DNA from: Desmonostoc muscorum FACHB-395
GTDB taxonomy: Bacteria; Cyanobacteriota; Cyanobacteriia; Cyanobacteriales; Nostocaceae
Assembly (NCBI RefSeq): GCF_014698035.1
Contig: NZ_JACJSF010000088.1
Coordinates: 1-32,501, forward strand
Reading direction: 5' to 3'
Length of the DNA: 32,501 bases
Shown: positions 13,923-22,313 of the stretch, in pieces
Numbering within the stretch: position 1 is the first letter of the stretch
Layout: each line of letters starts with the position of its first letter
The notes under the pieces: model-generated
Seen by the model: the letters and a program-made list of their open reading frames with translations, nothing else
Databases searched by the model: none
What the model was told of the DNA's origin: nothing
Program-made: the position numbers and the translations under genes

Positions 13923-15742
13923 ATTATTTAAGTGAGAAACATAAACAGTTATCCGAGTCGCAACAATCGGGTTTAATGTTGTGGTTTGGTCGTCTGCCAA
14001 TGGATAAAAAAGCTGTTGCCATTGGGTTGAGTTTAACTGTAGGAATAAGCTCGGCTGCAATGGCTTGGAAAGGGGAGTCAAGCGACCGCATTTATTTTTG
14101 CGTTCGGACTCCCCAGAAAAAATTGGTATGTCAGGACAAGAATAACAGACCATTCCGCATGACCCCCCATTACTGGGAGCAGTGGAAGCTAGAAGGAATG
14201 CCGCGCCAAATAGTACGTGACCCAGCGATGGGAGTAAACGGACTGGTGAAAGCGACCAACCCATATAAGCCGTTGTGGGCGTTTGGCGGATTCCTGGGGT
14301 TTGCGCTAGCTGGCTGGATGCTGCGCCATTGCCAGCATGAGGAGAAGCAGAGAGCAGTTTTTGAAGACATCGCCCAAAAACGGGATGCAGCAAAAGCTGA
14401 GATGGCCGCACGTTCCGAGCTACTAGAGAGTTGCCGAGATGTTGCGATCGCAGAAGTCCAACTGCAAGCCGATTTAGATTTGATAGCCAATGATCGCACT
14501 GTTGATATCACCAAAGCTGAGATTTACTCCGACGTTGAGATTCAAGTTGCCCAGCTAGATGCGACTGATGCACTTTTCGAGGCGCAGACGGCTGGGATGA
14601 CCGAGCAACAGAAGGCAGATTACATCAAGCAGCTTCGTGAGATGAAAACGCCTTACTTACAAGGAAGTCAGACTTTAGCGGGGACGATTGACCCTAACGA
14701 TAAGGTTACTGGATCTGAGCCTGGAGCGATTGCACCACAGGACAATAAAACGGCATGGGTGCAAAACCTAATTAAACAAACTGCCCTTATCTGGGGCAAC
14801 CAAGGGGGCGGTAAATCTTGGCTAGCCCGTTATGTAATCCAACTCAAAAAACAAGCCGGCTACCGTGTGATTGTCCTTGATCCCGACTCGAACCGTAGTG
14901 AATGGCGAGGAGTTGAAAGTTACCACTCCTGGGATGATATTGAACAGCAGATCCGCGATTACGTTGAGGAACTGGAATCACGGTTAAAAACCTTTAATAA
15001 TTCATCATTGAGTGAGTCGCAATGGCGGCAGAAACTTTGGGCAGAAGGTAAAGCTTTGTCTTTAATCTGTGAGGAGGCCACCACATACGGCGACTTCATT
15101 AAAGATGCAGAACTGTTAGACAAATTCGGGAAGCTGGCATTAACTAAAAGCCGTAAACAAGAGATGCCCCTAACGGTGGTTGCTCACAACAATACCCAGA
15201 CTTGTTTGTTTGGCATTAAGGGATTACATAATCTTGTTTCTAAGATGCTCCAAGTTGAATGTTTGGCGGAAGTAGATTCAGTTACACTACAGCCTTTATC
15301 AACGGGTAAAGCAAAGGTAAAACTCGATAGTTCTAACGAATGGCTTGATGTTCATCTGCCGACTATGAGCGTAAAAATATCTGATTTTAGCTCCCCTACA
15401 CCAGCAGCCGAATCTCACCCAATACCACCCATTGATAAAGCCACTTTAGAGCGCATCTATGAACTAGAAATTAATATTGGTGGCAAGGCAGACTCTAGCC
15501 CTACCCCATCCCTAACACCTGTTGCCCAATCTCTGCTGCAATACCTCCAACGCACAGGGAGAACATCGGCAGTCATACAGGAGATACAGCCCAACTTTAA
15601 GGTAAAAGGTCAACGGTTCAGTTCGGAGGAGTTGAAGCGACTGTTTAATGAGTTGGTTGAGAATGGTCTAGCCGTCTGGCTTGATGCCAATACTATCGAA
15701 ATTGCTCAAAATCAGACAGATGGACAGAACGGACAGAATTAG
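13919..15742 (+). CDS. Membrane-anchored P-loop ATPase resembling coupling proteins (VirD4/FtsK/HerA class)
   Basis: 607 aa. Membrane helices lie near residues 31-50 and 118-136. A charged coiled coil spans about 140-240. The ATPase core has Walker A GNQGGGKS at about 294-301, VIVLDPDSNRSEW downstream of it, and Walker B-like LSLICEEAT near 380. The last ~90 residues (PVAQSLLQYLQRTGRTSAVIQEI, then SSEELKRLFNELVENGLAVWL) look like a winged helix. This order of parts fits DNA-pumping or coupling ATPases that bring a relaxosome or plasmid to the membrane. No VirB-type channel genes are present. It is the last gene of the operon and is followed by GACAGA repeats and a terminator. Confidence 0.7.
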   Translation: MNYLSEKHKQLSESQQSGLMLWFGRLPMDKKAVAIGLSLTVGISSAAMAWKGESSDRIYFCVRTPQKKLVCQDKNNRPFRMTPHYWEQWKLEGMPRQIVRDPAMGVNGLVKATNPYKPLWAFGGFLGFALAGWMLRHCQHEEKQRAVFEDIAQKRDAAKAEMAARSELLESCRDVAIAEVQLQADLDLIANDRTVDITKAEIYSDVEIQVAQLDATDALFEAQTAGMTEQQKADYIKQLREMKTPYLQGSQTLAGTIDPNDKVTGSEPGAIAPQDNKTAWVQNLIKQTALIWGNQGGGKSWLARYVIQLKKQAGYRVIVLDPDSNRSEWRGVESYHSWDDIEQQIRDYVEELESRLKTFNNSSLSESQWRQKLWAEGKALSLICEEATTYGDFIKDAELLDKFGKLALTKSRKQEMPLTVVAHNNTQTCLFGIKGLHNLVSKMLQVECLAEVDSVTLQPLSTGKAKVKLDSSNEWLDVHLPTMSVKISDFSSPTPAAESHPIPPIDKATLERIYELEINIGGKADSSPTPSLTPVAQSLLQYLQRTGRTSAVIQEIQPNFKVKGQRFSSEELKRLFNELVENGLAVWLDANTIEIAQNQTDGQNGQN

Positions 15743-15802
15743 ACAGAATCCTTGTACAGCAAGGGACAGACAAGACAGACATCTAGACAGAAACTAGACA
15801 GC
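15714..15802 (+). repeat. Eight copies of RGACAGA, roughly one per DNA turn
   Basis: Copies start at 15714, 15722, 15731, 15741, 15764, 15773, 15785 and 15796 (the last ends in C). Spacing is 8-12 bp apart from one 23-bp step. They begin inside the last codons of the ATPase gene (which accounts for the odd QTDGQNGQN tail) and end just before the terminator. Such phased sites suggest cooperative protein binding; the protein is unknown. Confidence 0.8.
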
Positions 15803-15811
15803 AGACATTAG

Positions 15812-15835
15812 CCCTCGGTTCATCACCGGGGTTTT
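15812..15835 (+). terminator. Intrinsic terminator of the ParM-ATPase operon
   Basis: CCCTCGGT (15812-15819) pairs with ACCGGGG (15825-15831) with one bulged T, followed by TTTT. It is 70 bp after the ATPase stop. Confidence 0.7.
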
Positions 15836-16349
15836 CTGTTGGTGGCTTGAGCCAGAACTGCTGAAGAAGGCGAAAGAAAATTGCTGTACTCATGCTGCGA
15901 CGCGCCAAAAACATCACGGCACCAGTTGACAGGCGGTATAGGAAACCACCCGCATCGAAGAGGAGCGAATTGCCTCATAGTCTGGCTTCACTTTCTGCCA
16001 AAGAGATTCACCTGACTCTCTCAAGCTGCGAACTCCCCCAGGCGCTCGTCTACCTCTTGGCGAAAAGAGGTGAACGCTTGAGATACGAACTGCCTCACTA
16101 CCTCTGTGATGCTGACAAAAAAACTTTCTCCAGAATTATTCCTGGCTGCTCAAGAATGGGAACACTAAGAATAAGAATTATCTATAAGCTTCTCACCGCT
16201 GCTCAATGTCTCAGGCAAAAAAAAGTTACATCCTGTAGTATTAGTGTCTTCGTTACCGTTGCCAGGAAGTCCCTTATTTTAAGAGACGCTGGCGAACTAA
16301 ATCTAAGTACTTCTTGGGGCTAAAAAAGTCTCACGTCAGTTTAGCAGTT
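15836..16349. other. Stretch without a convincing gene
   Basis: A 143-codon plus-strand frame (15892-16323) is open here. Its product is rich in Arg, Ser, Leu and Cys, with no domain, no clear ribosome site and composition unlike the neighbours. On the minus strand short broken frames (for example one reading TSFRQEVDERLGEF) suggest debris of an older gene. I see no RNA gene or repeat. Confidence 0.5.
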
Positions 16350-17339
16350 ATGAATATTCAATTTCTCTTCAATCAGGGAATCGAAAAATATCAGCGTGGT
16401 GACTACCAGGGAGCGATACTAGTCTTCACACAGGTAATTCAAGCCAATCCAAAACATATCCAAGCTTGTCTCTATCGTGGCATGGCTTATGCCAATATAA
16501 ATCAGTTCCAAAAAGCAATTGCAGATTATTATCAAACCCTACGTCTTGATAGCAGCAATTGTGATGCCTATTTGAATAGAGGATTGGCCCGCTATCGCCT
16601 CAAGAATTACCCAAGTGCAATTAGCGATTACGACCAGGTAGCCCGTCTGTTACCAAATCATGCTGATACTTATCGGCATCGGGCGGATGCTTATTGGGCA
16701 TTGGGCAAGTACCCAGAAGCAATTGCTGACTATACGCAAGCCCTAAAACTTAATTCCCAAATGCTAGTTGCTTATTTACATCGAGGCATTGTGTATGGGC
16801 TGATGGGCAATTATAAACAACGCCTAGAAGATTGTAATCAGGTTCTAAGACTGAATCCAAGCATCTTAGCGGGGTATACTTTTCGTGCTGCTGCACACTG
16901 CGCGCTGGGGAATTATGAAGCGGCTGTGTCTGATTGTGAGCAAGCTTTGCAGCTAGATCCTAAGAAAATTTCGGTTCATATGGCCTTTGGAGATACTTAT
17001 TACCACACCAGAAATTACTCCAAGGCAATCAGTAGCTATAGTCAAGCAATTGACCTGGGAGGTAACATAGCAATAGTCTATGCCTGTCGCGGTCTGTGTC
17101 GGCATCATGTGGGAGATGCCTCAGCAGCAGTTATCGACTGTGACAAAGCACTGGAACTAGACCCGAATTGTGCAGAGGCTTACAACCATCGTGCGTTAGC
17201 CCAAACTTTAATTGGAAATTATCAACAGGCAATAGACGATTTGCACAAAGCTGCTTCCCTATTTCAACAACAGACCAAGCACAAAGAGCATCAGGAAGCG
17301 ATTGAGTCAATTCAGAAATTAGAAAAAAGAATGGAATAA
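16350..17339 (+). CDS. TPR-repeat protein
   Basis: 329 aa made almost entirely of tetratricopeptide repeats, about nine units of 34 residues. Examples are GDYQGAILVFTQVIQANPKHIQACLYRG and GKYPEAIADYTQALKLNSQMLVAYLHRG. The start is taken at ATG 16350 (MNIQFLFNQGIEKYQRGDY), since the upstream TTG at 16314 adds a tail out of the repeat pattern. No signal peptide is visible, so it is probably a cytoplasmic scaffold for protein-protein contacts. No partner is evident from context; it is an isolated gene on the plus strand. Confidence 0.85.
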   Translation: MNIQFLFNQGIEKYQRGDYQGAILVFTQVIQANPKHIQACLYRGMAYANINQFQKAIADYYQTLRLDSSNCDAYLNRGLARYRLKNYPSAISDYDQVARLLPNHADTYRHRADAYWALGKYPEAIADYTQALKLNSQMLVAYLHRGIVYGLMGNYKQRLEDCNQVLRLNPSILAGYTFRAAAHCALGNYEAAVSDCEQALQLDPKKISVHMAFGDTYYHTRNYSKAISSYSQAIDLGGNIAIVYACRGLCRHHVGDASAAVIDCDKALELDPNCAEAYNHRALAQTLIGNYQQAIDDLHKAASLFQQQTKHKEHQEAIESIQKLEKRME

Positions 17340-17582
17340 AAGTAGTTGGCACGGTGATGCCAGATGCACCTTGCAGAGCTTCTTCCAAAAGGGCATAGCC
17401 CTCTTTTGATATCACGTATCGATACCAAAACATTTACTAAATGAGGGTATAGAAGCGAGTCTAGACGCTTGCGGCATTGAGTCATAGACAAAACCCTAAC
17501 ACTGTGAACCCCTGTGCTAGATAATGTTGTTGGTATTGGAAATTGCCATTTTATGTACCGTAAGATCGGCGATCGCCTTCTA

Positions 17583-18191
17583 CTAGCTAGTTTTCGCAGC
17601 TTGCTTTTGCTCATTCTCCAACACCGGGAAGTACCGCCGAGCGTTCAGGGGTTTCTTCCAGCCAGTCAATTCAAACAGGTACTCATCAGGGTCGAGGTTA
17701 AGCATCGTTGCCCATTGATTGATTTGACTGCCGTTGATGTTTATCCGCTCACATAGGTCAGTCTTGGTTAGCCCCTGTTTAGCATCATGATCAGAATGTG
17801 AGAATTTGATTTTGCCTCTGGGTATGTCCTCTACCCTCTCTCGCAGAGATGATAATCCCGCATTAATAAGAGCTTGCCGTAGCCCATCTATTTCTGTTCT
17901 AAGCGAGTTTATCTCATCATTAAATTCCTTTTGTTGCTCGGCTACGGCTGCCTCTAAACCATCAATTTCGGTGGTTTTCACCTTAAGCTGCTTTACCTCA
18001 AGTTCTAGGTTCTCTGGCATCACTTCAATCGGAATATTGCCCTCTAAATAATGCTCAAGTATAATTGTCAGAGCTTGAGAGGCTTTCTTTATTTTGTGTG
18101 TTTTCATCCACTTCTCTAAACTAGCGTAGAGGCTGAAGTCAAGGTATGCTGTGACTTTAGCGTGATTGTCTAACCAGTCTTTAGTAGCCAT
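17583..18191 (-). CDS. DNA-binding coiled-coil protein (KfrA/partition-accessory type by layout)
   Basis: 202 aa in three parts. Residues 1-50 (KVTAYLDFSLYASLEKWMKTHKIKKASQALTIILEHYL) resemble a ribbon-helix-helix unit. Residues about 60-115 are a coiled coil (EVKQLKVKTTEIDGLEAAVAEQQKEF). The C-terminus (GLTKTDLCERININGSQINQWATML) reads as a helix-turn-helix. Alone on the minus strand, it faces a 360-bp AT-rich region carrying repeated AGTAANTTACT palindromes, likely its binding sites. It resembles KfrA-type plasmid nucleoid proteins in layout, but the family is not proven. Confidence 0.6.
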   Translation of the reverse strand: MATKDWLDNHAKVTAYLDFSLYASLEKWMKTHKIKKASQALTIILEHYLEGNIPIEVMPENLELEVKQLKVKTTEIDGLEAAVAEQQKEFNDEINSLRTEIDGLRQALINAGLSSLRERVEDIPRGKIKFSHSDHDAKQGLTKTDLCERININGSQINQWATMLNLDPDEYLFELTGWKKPLNARRYFPVLENEQKQAAKTS

Positions 18192-18220
18192 ATACTGCTA
18201 TATGTGTATGGGTAATTTAA

Positions 18221-18550
18221 AGTCAGTTACGTTAAATTTAAAACAAATTAAAGTAATGTACTATTGTGTTAATAGTAATTTACTAATGCGCTTTGGCAGC
18301 TTACTACATTAAGTTAAGAAAACTAAAGTAAGTTACTAAAATTCAAAAGTGTCTGACTATAAACGTCTAAACCATAATTGGTGTCTGACCTAGATGGAAT
18401 AAGGCAAGCACTGTGGAGCTATTATAAATTAAGTAATTTACAGCATAAAATCAATTAAGGTACAGTCAGATAATCATTTAAATAAGTTGCTTGCTTTAAT
18501 ATACTTGTAGATTATTAGTAAACTAAAGCAACTTACCCAAGTAAGTTACT
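18221..18550. repeat. Cluster of AGTAANTTACT-type palindromes upstream of the coiled-coil DNA-binding gene
   Basis: The 11-bp palindrome AGTAAGTTACT occurs exactly at 18327-18337 and 18540-18550. Variants are AGTAATGTACT (18252), AGTAATTTACT (18274), AGTAATTTACA (18432), AGTCAGTTACG (18221), AATAAGTTGCT (18481) and the inverted AGCAACTTACC (18527). GTGTCTGAC is also repeated at 18349 and 18381. The region is very AT-rich and lies between the gene starts at 18191 and 18688. An operator plus centromere or handling site is the likely role. Confidence 0.75.
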
Positions 18551-18687
18551 CTGGCCTAAACCTAGATACAGAGCGGGTGTTATCTCAATCGTGGTTGGTG
18601 GTAGCACAACAGGCGCATCCAGGGAGAGCGATCGCTTTTAAAAAGAAATGGTTGATATTATTAATGCAGCAATTTAGGACAGAAATC

Positions 18688-18939
18688 ATGTCTAATGTCA
18701 CGATTAACCTGCCAGAAGAAGTATTTAGCGCCCGTCGCCTGAGTCCAGAAGAGTTTGTGCGTGATATGCGCCTCGCTGCTGCTATCTACTGGTATCAGAA
18801 GCAGGAAATCTCGATGGAGAAAGCAGCCTCTGTTGCTGGGTTAAACCGCCGAGACTTTCTAGCCGTCCTAGCCCGTGAACAAGTGGATGTCTTCGCTGTT
18901 GACTTTGATGATTTGCAGAGCGAGTTAAACCGTGGCTGA
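18688..18939 (+). CDS. UPF0175-family antitoxin-like protein
   Basis: 83 aa from MSNVTINLPEEVFSARRLSPEEF, the usual start of UPF0175 proteins; the longer frame from 18577 has no such likeness. RLAAAIYWYQKQEISMEKAASVAGLNRRDFLAVLAREQVDVF gives the helix-turn-helix and the hydrophobic tail of the family. The PIN gene begins at GTG 18932, overlapping its end by 8 bp, so the pair is a toxin-antitoxin operon with the antitoxin first. It would bind and neutralise the PIN protein and repress the operon. Confidence 0.85.
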   Translation: MSNVTINLPEEVFSARRLSPEEFVRDMRLAAAIYWYQKQEISMEKAASVAGLNRRDFLAVLAREQVDVFAVDFDDLQSELNRG

Positions 18940-19417
18940 ACTGCCTGCTATCAACACATCCCCACTAATTTTTTTGACCAAGGGCGGCTTTCTTGATTTA
19001 TTACAGGTAATTAGTTCATCGGTTATTGTTCCTAATGCTGTGGCCACAGAAATTCAGGCGTATGGGTCAGCAGACGTAACAGCAGTGGCGCTTAATAATA
19101 CTGATTGGTTGGTTGTACAAGAAACACCACCAGTCCCGAATGTGATTCAAAGCTGGGATTTGGGTCTAGGTGAGTCAGCCGTACTAACCTGGGGCTATGT
19201 AAATCCAGGTACAGAAGTAATTCTAGATGATTTAGCGGCCCGTCGTTGTGCTGCCACCTTGGGAATTCCGGTACGGGGGACATTAGGCATCGTTATTACT
19301 GCTAAACAACGAGGGGTAATTCCTGCTGCACGTCCAGTTTTAGAACAATTGCGCCAGTGTGGAATGTATTTATCTGACCGCGTGATCAATCACGCATTAG
19401 CATTGGTAGGGGAATAG
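18932..19417 (+). CDS. DUF3368/PIN-domain toxin-like nuclease
   Basis: 161 aa starting at GTG. The PIN acidic residues are seen in outline: AINTSPLIFLTK near residue 6 (the usual first Asp is Asn here), a Glu at VATEIQ, GLGESAVLTWG (Glu) and VILDDLAARRCA (Asp pair). This is the DUF3368 form of the PIN fold, usually paired with UPF0175 proteins as an RNA-cleaving toxin. Asn at the first site is common in this subfamily. Translation is coupled to the antitoxin by overlap. Confidence 0.85.
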   Translation: MAELPAINTSPLIFLTKGGFLDLLQVISSSVIVPNAVATEIQAYGSADVTAVALNNTDWLVVQETPPVPNVIQSWDLGLGESAVLTWGYVNPGTEVILDDLAARRCAATLGIPVRGTLGIVITAKQRGVIPAARPVLEQLRQCGMYLSDRVINHALALVGE

Positions 19418-19596
19418 ATTGACTCCCTTGCCTAAAGCGGATCATACCTGTAAAGAGTCAACGTGCTGCAATCATAAGCAGGTTTAATCATCCAACGTGG
19501 GAATGCGGGTTGTAGCGGTTGCGATTGATAAGTTGGAATTGATTCGGTGCGATCGCTTTCGTGTCGCCAACGGAGTTACAATACTTTGGGTCATCA

Positions 19597-19624
19597 ATTA
19601 CACGTTTTAGGTAAAACGTGTAAT
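19597..19624. other. Perfect 12-bp inverted repeat before the recombinase gene (candidate recombination site)
   Basis: ATTACACGTTTT (19597-19608) and AAAACGTGTAAT (19613-19624) are separated by AGGT. The repeat ends 19 bp before the ATG of the tyrosine recombinase. The arm length fits a recombinase core site, although a 4-bp gap is shorter than the usual 6-8 bp. A regulatory operator or a hairpin is the alternative. Confidence 0.5.
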
Positions 19625-19643
19625 CCCCTAGAAAGTAGAAAAC

Positions 19644-20195
19644 ATGAAGGTTAGCGGCAACGGACAAGGCAAAATACTAAGCCAAGAGGAATTAAAGCGA
19701 TTATTCACCGAGGGATTTCTCAGCCCCCGCGATCGCGCTCTGTTTGGCATCTGCCTGTTTACTGGTTGTCGCGTATCAGAAGCGTTGGCCCTTAAAAAGA
19801 CTGATATCAAATCAGGAACCATCACTTTCCGAAAATGTACCACGAAAGGCAAGTACAAAACACGGATTGTAGACATTCCACCAGCACTATCCGCAATACT
19901 GGCTGATTACCAACCCAAAATCGGGGTAATGTTCCCAGGTATGCGCGGTGTAACTGAACGTCTGACCCGATTCATGGCAGACAAAATTCTAAGAGATGCC
20001 TGCAAGCGGATTGGAGTTGAGGGAGTCAGCACTCATTCGTTTAGGCGAACTGCTCTCACGCAGATGTCCAACGCCGGGATACCTTTGAGAACTATTCAAG
20101 AAATCTCTGGTCACAGTGACCTGGGGACATTGCAGCGTTATCTGGAGGTCACGCCAGAGCAGAAGCGCAAGGCTGTTTCGGTGATTGGGTTCTAA
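19644..20195 (+). CDS. Minimal tyrosine recombinase (catalytic domain only)
   Basis: 183 aa. The active-site residues are all present: Arg in TGCRVSEAL, Lys in TTKGKYKT, HSFRR (His-x-x-Arg), SGHSD (second His) and the nucleophile Tyr in LQRYLEV. It lacks the N-terminal DNA-clamping domain of full integrases, so it belongs with the short XerC-like recombinases found on cyanobacterial replicons. Dimer resolution or site-specific integration is the likely job, perhaps at the inverted repeat next to it. A fragment of the same gene is found at 22314-22366. Confidence 0.85.
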   Translation: MKVSGNGQGKILSQEELKRLFTEGFLSPRDRALFGICLFTGCRVSEALALKKTDIKSGTITFRKCTTKGKYKTRIVDIPPALSAILADYQPKIGVMFPGMRGVTERLTRFMADKILRDACKRIGVEGVSTHSFRRTALTQMSNAGIPLRTIQEISGHSDLGTLQRYLEVTPEQKRKAVSVIGF

Positions 20196-20364
20196 GCCAA
20201 CGCTTTTATAAATTTTGGGTATGATGTTCTACATAGGCTATTATCTGTCAATGATTAATTAGGTGATTGTTGTTGCCAACTATTTCAGTTCTAGTATAAA
20301 AACAGTTGTCCTCAAAAATCAATTCTGTATATTCTTAAAACTAAGTATTACAACATAGTTGGCA

Positions 20365-20823
20365 ATGACAGAAGCAACTAGCGAAGCTCTTTTAATTGCA
20401 ATTAATGAAGGCAATTTAGAGCAAGTTTGCGCTCTATTAGATGCTGGTGCTAATCCTAATACAAAGGATTCTCAGGCACGTCATGCTCTGGTAATTGCGG
20501 CTGAATTAGGAAGTTTAGATATCGTTGAGGTTTTATTAGCAGCAGATGCTAACCTAATTATCCAAGGTTATGATGCTTTGTGGGCTGCGGCTTGTAACGG
20601 TCATGTAGATGTAGTCAAAGCTTTAGTAGCAGCAGGTGTACCTGACAGTTGTACCCTTGTTTATGCTTATGAACAAGCCGATATTAAACGTGTCAAAAAT
20701 CTAATTGAAATGGGAGTTAATATTAACCATTGCATTGATAATATGACACCTTTGGGTGTAGCAGCAAATCATGATGAAATAGCTTTATTACTCATCAGTG
20801 AAGGTGCTAATGTTAACTTTTGA
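20365..20823 (+). CDS. Ankyrin-repeat protein, probably shortened by a frameshift
   Basis: 152 aa with four ankyrin units (for example LIAINEGNLEQVCALLDAGANPN, LVIAAELGSLDIVEVLLAA and LWAAACNGHVDVVKALVAAGV). It starts at ATG 20365 with a weak ribosome site. It ends abruptly after GANVNF. Shifting frame at the T4 run at 20818-20821 would continue with KDTTHAFSLLLEAVSS, a normal ankyrin-like ending. So a one-base deletion has probably removed the last 18 or so residues. Probably cytoplasmic protein binding; partner unknown. Confidence 0.8.
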   Translation: MTEATSEALLIAINEGNLEQVCALLDAGANPNTKDSQARHALVIAAELGSLDIVEVLLAADANLIIQGYDALWAAACNGHVDVVKALVAAGVPDSCTLVYAYEQADIKRVKNLIEMGVNINHCIDNMTPLGVAANHDEIALLLISEGANVNF

Positions 20824-20927
20824 AAGATACTACTCATGCTTTCAGTCTATTATTAGAAGCAGTAAGTAGTTGAAGCTGTGCCATTAGAATGTTTGAGAGC
20901 CTCAACCGCGCAAGAAAGGTATGCAGT

Positions 20928-21000
20928 ATTGGCTCTTGAAAGCAGTGCCATTGTTTACTTGTAACCCCCAAAGTAAGCAATTAAGTCCTAAATTTTCTTA
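20928..21000. repeat. 73-bp direct repeat, copy 1
   Basis: Starts ATTGGCTCTTGAAAGCA and ends in TAAATTTTCTTA. It matches 22367-22439 with few differences. The second copy is joined directly to a fragment of the recombinase gene, so an older segment spanning the recombinase-ankyrin region was copied and then lost its middle. Confidence 0.85.
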
Positions 21001-21034
21001 AAATTGCAAATTTTAATTTTAAATAAGCTATTTA

Positions 21035-21442
21035 TTAAATCTCTACCGATAATTCTGGATTAAAGTAATTATTTGGTTCATCTGGATAACCACGAGGATT
21101 ACAAATAACGCGAGTCAAACCGATTTGATAATCTAATTGATTGTGAATGTGGCCGTGAATCCATAATAATGCTCCAGATTCATCAACTAAAGTATCAAGA
21201 TTTGAAGCATAAGCAGCACTTAAAATATCTGACTTATATTCAAAAGGTATAGATTTTACACTAGGGGCATGATGACTAATAATTACAGTTTTACCAGACA
21301 AGCTAGGTAATGTGTTTTTTAACCAATTAACTGACTTTTTACAAATTAGGGCTGTGTCAATAGTTCTTAACTTTGAGTATTGAGGACTTAATCTAATTTT
21401 CTTGTAATCATTATGCAAATCACTTAATATATGAATTTTCAT
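21035..21442 (-). CDS. Metallophosphoesterase missing its middle
   Basis: 135 aa, against about 230-260 for the family. The first motif (ILSDLHNDY, residues 5-13) and the last ones (VIISHHAP, LWIHGHIHNQ, VICNPRGY) are intact. The GD and GNHE motifs that complete the two-metal site are absent between LHNDYKKIRL and IDTALICKK. An in-frame deletion of about 100 residues is the simplest reading. The product is unlikely to be an active phosphoesterase, though the frame is still open. Confidence 0.75.
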   Translation of the reverse strand: MKIHILSDLHNDYKKIRLSPQYSKLRTIDTALICKKSVNWLKNTLPSLSGKTVIISHHAPSVKSIPFEYKSDILSAAYASNLDTLVDESGALLWIHGHIHNQLDYQIGLTRVICNPRGYPDEPNNYFNPELSVEI

Positions 21443-21649
21443 GCTAAATCTATAATTGAAGCATTTTTAAATATGCTCTAGTTCAAGTTTTCAGTTTACG
21501 TCGGACTCGCCACTCCATTTCAAGAATGAGTGGTGATTATCGTTAAACGACATTCCCGCTAGGGCTGAACACACAATGACTTGAGGCGTGAGCGTGGATC
21601 GACAGAGGGGCGATTGGGGTGTGGTGAGTGGTGCGATCATCAACCAAGC

Positions 21650-22036
21650 TCACTTCTGGCGATTTCTATTCTGTTTTGCGTTGAATGCTTCTGATCCTGT
21701 CCCCCATGATGGATACTTACCCATGACTGCTAAATAACCAGAAGGAATTCCCCAAACAAGAAACCCTACAATTGCCCGACCAAGATTTGGAGTACGGAAA
21801 CTGTCAGATACATAAGCAATATAGGCACAAAAAATCATTATGCCGATGAGTCGTAAAGTAATCGGATGACTCTGAGGAAAGAAGCAAGCGATCGCAATAA
21901 CAACACAGAACGCTGCCATTCCGTAAAAAATAAAAGCTCCAGCAGGCAAACCGCTTGGATCGAGAGCTGTTACAAAGAAACCAGCAGCGCAAAGCAGGGC
22001 TACTGCTCCGATAGCTATGCGTGACCCAATACTCAT
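21650..22036 (-). CDS. Integral membrane protein, four helices
   Basis: 128 aa from MSIGSRIAIGAVALLCAAGFF, preceded by AGGAGA at a good distance; the earlier Met at 22060 lacks such a site. Hydrophobic segments lie at about residues 7-24, 34-53, 59-75 and 86-105. The C-terminus is basic (NAKQNRNRQK). No family recognised and no functional neighbour. Confidence 0.6.
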   Translation of the reverse strand: MSIGSRIAIGAVALLCAAGFFVTALDPSGLPAGAFIFYGMAAFCVVIAIACFFPQSHPITLRLIGIMIFCAYIAYVSDSFRTPNLGRAIVGFLVWGIPSGYLAVMGKYPSWGTGSEAFNAKQNRNRQK

Positions 22037-22258
22037 CGTGCAATCTCCTGAAACACACAATACGCTGCCAGGTTGGGTTTCTAAGCGGTTAACTCCTCGC
22101 CCTTAATACCTCGCAGTCTACTAGATGAGTTTGCCCAAAAATTAAAGCAACCTAACGGTAAAAGGGGATTGACCTGATTCGTCGCATTCTGCGCCTTGAG
22201 CGGACTGAGGGGCGACTGAAATGTTTGGGGAGAGGGACAGATGCGGGTTGGCAGAAGA

Positions 22259-22313
22259 AATAGGTACTGTACCTATTAAATAGGTACTGTCAAGGCGATT
22301 AGTACCTATTTAA
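22259..22313. repeat. Nested AATAGGTACT palindromes
   Basis: AATAGGTAC-T-GTACCTATT (22259-22277) is a perfect palindrome. It overlaps a second inverted repeat, TTAAATAGGTACT (22276-22288) with AGTACCTATTTAA (22301-22313), around a 12-nt spacer. The core GGTACT/AGTACC is the same as in the sites near the ParA gene (22943-22967 and 24616-24636). Confidence 0.85.

Noticed and set aside
15892..16323. 143-codon ORF on the plus strand
   Set aside because: Odd amino-acid composition, no ribosome site and no domain; probably chance or debris.
17131..17614. Minus-strand frames overlapping the end of the TPR gene
   Set aside because: Shadows of the TPR coding sequence and short unsupported extensions into the intergenic region.
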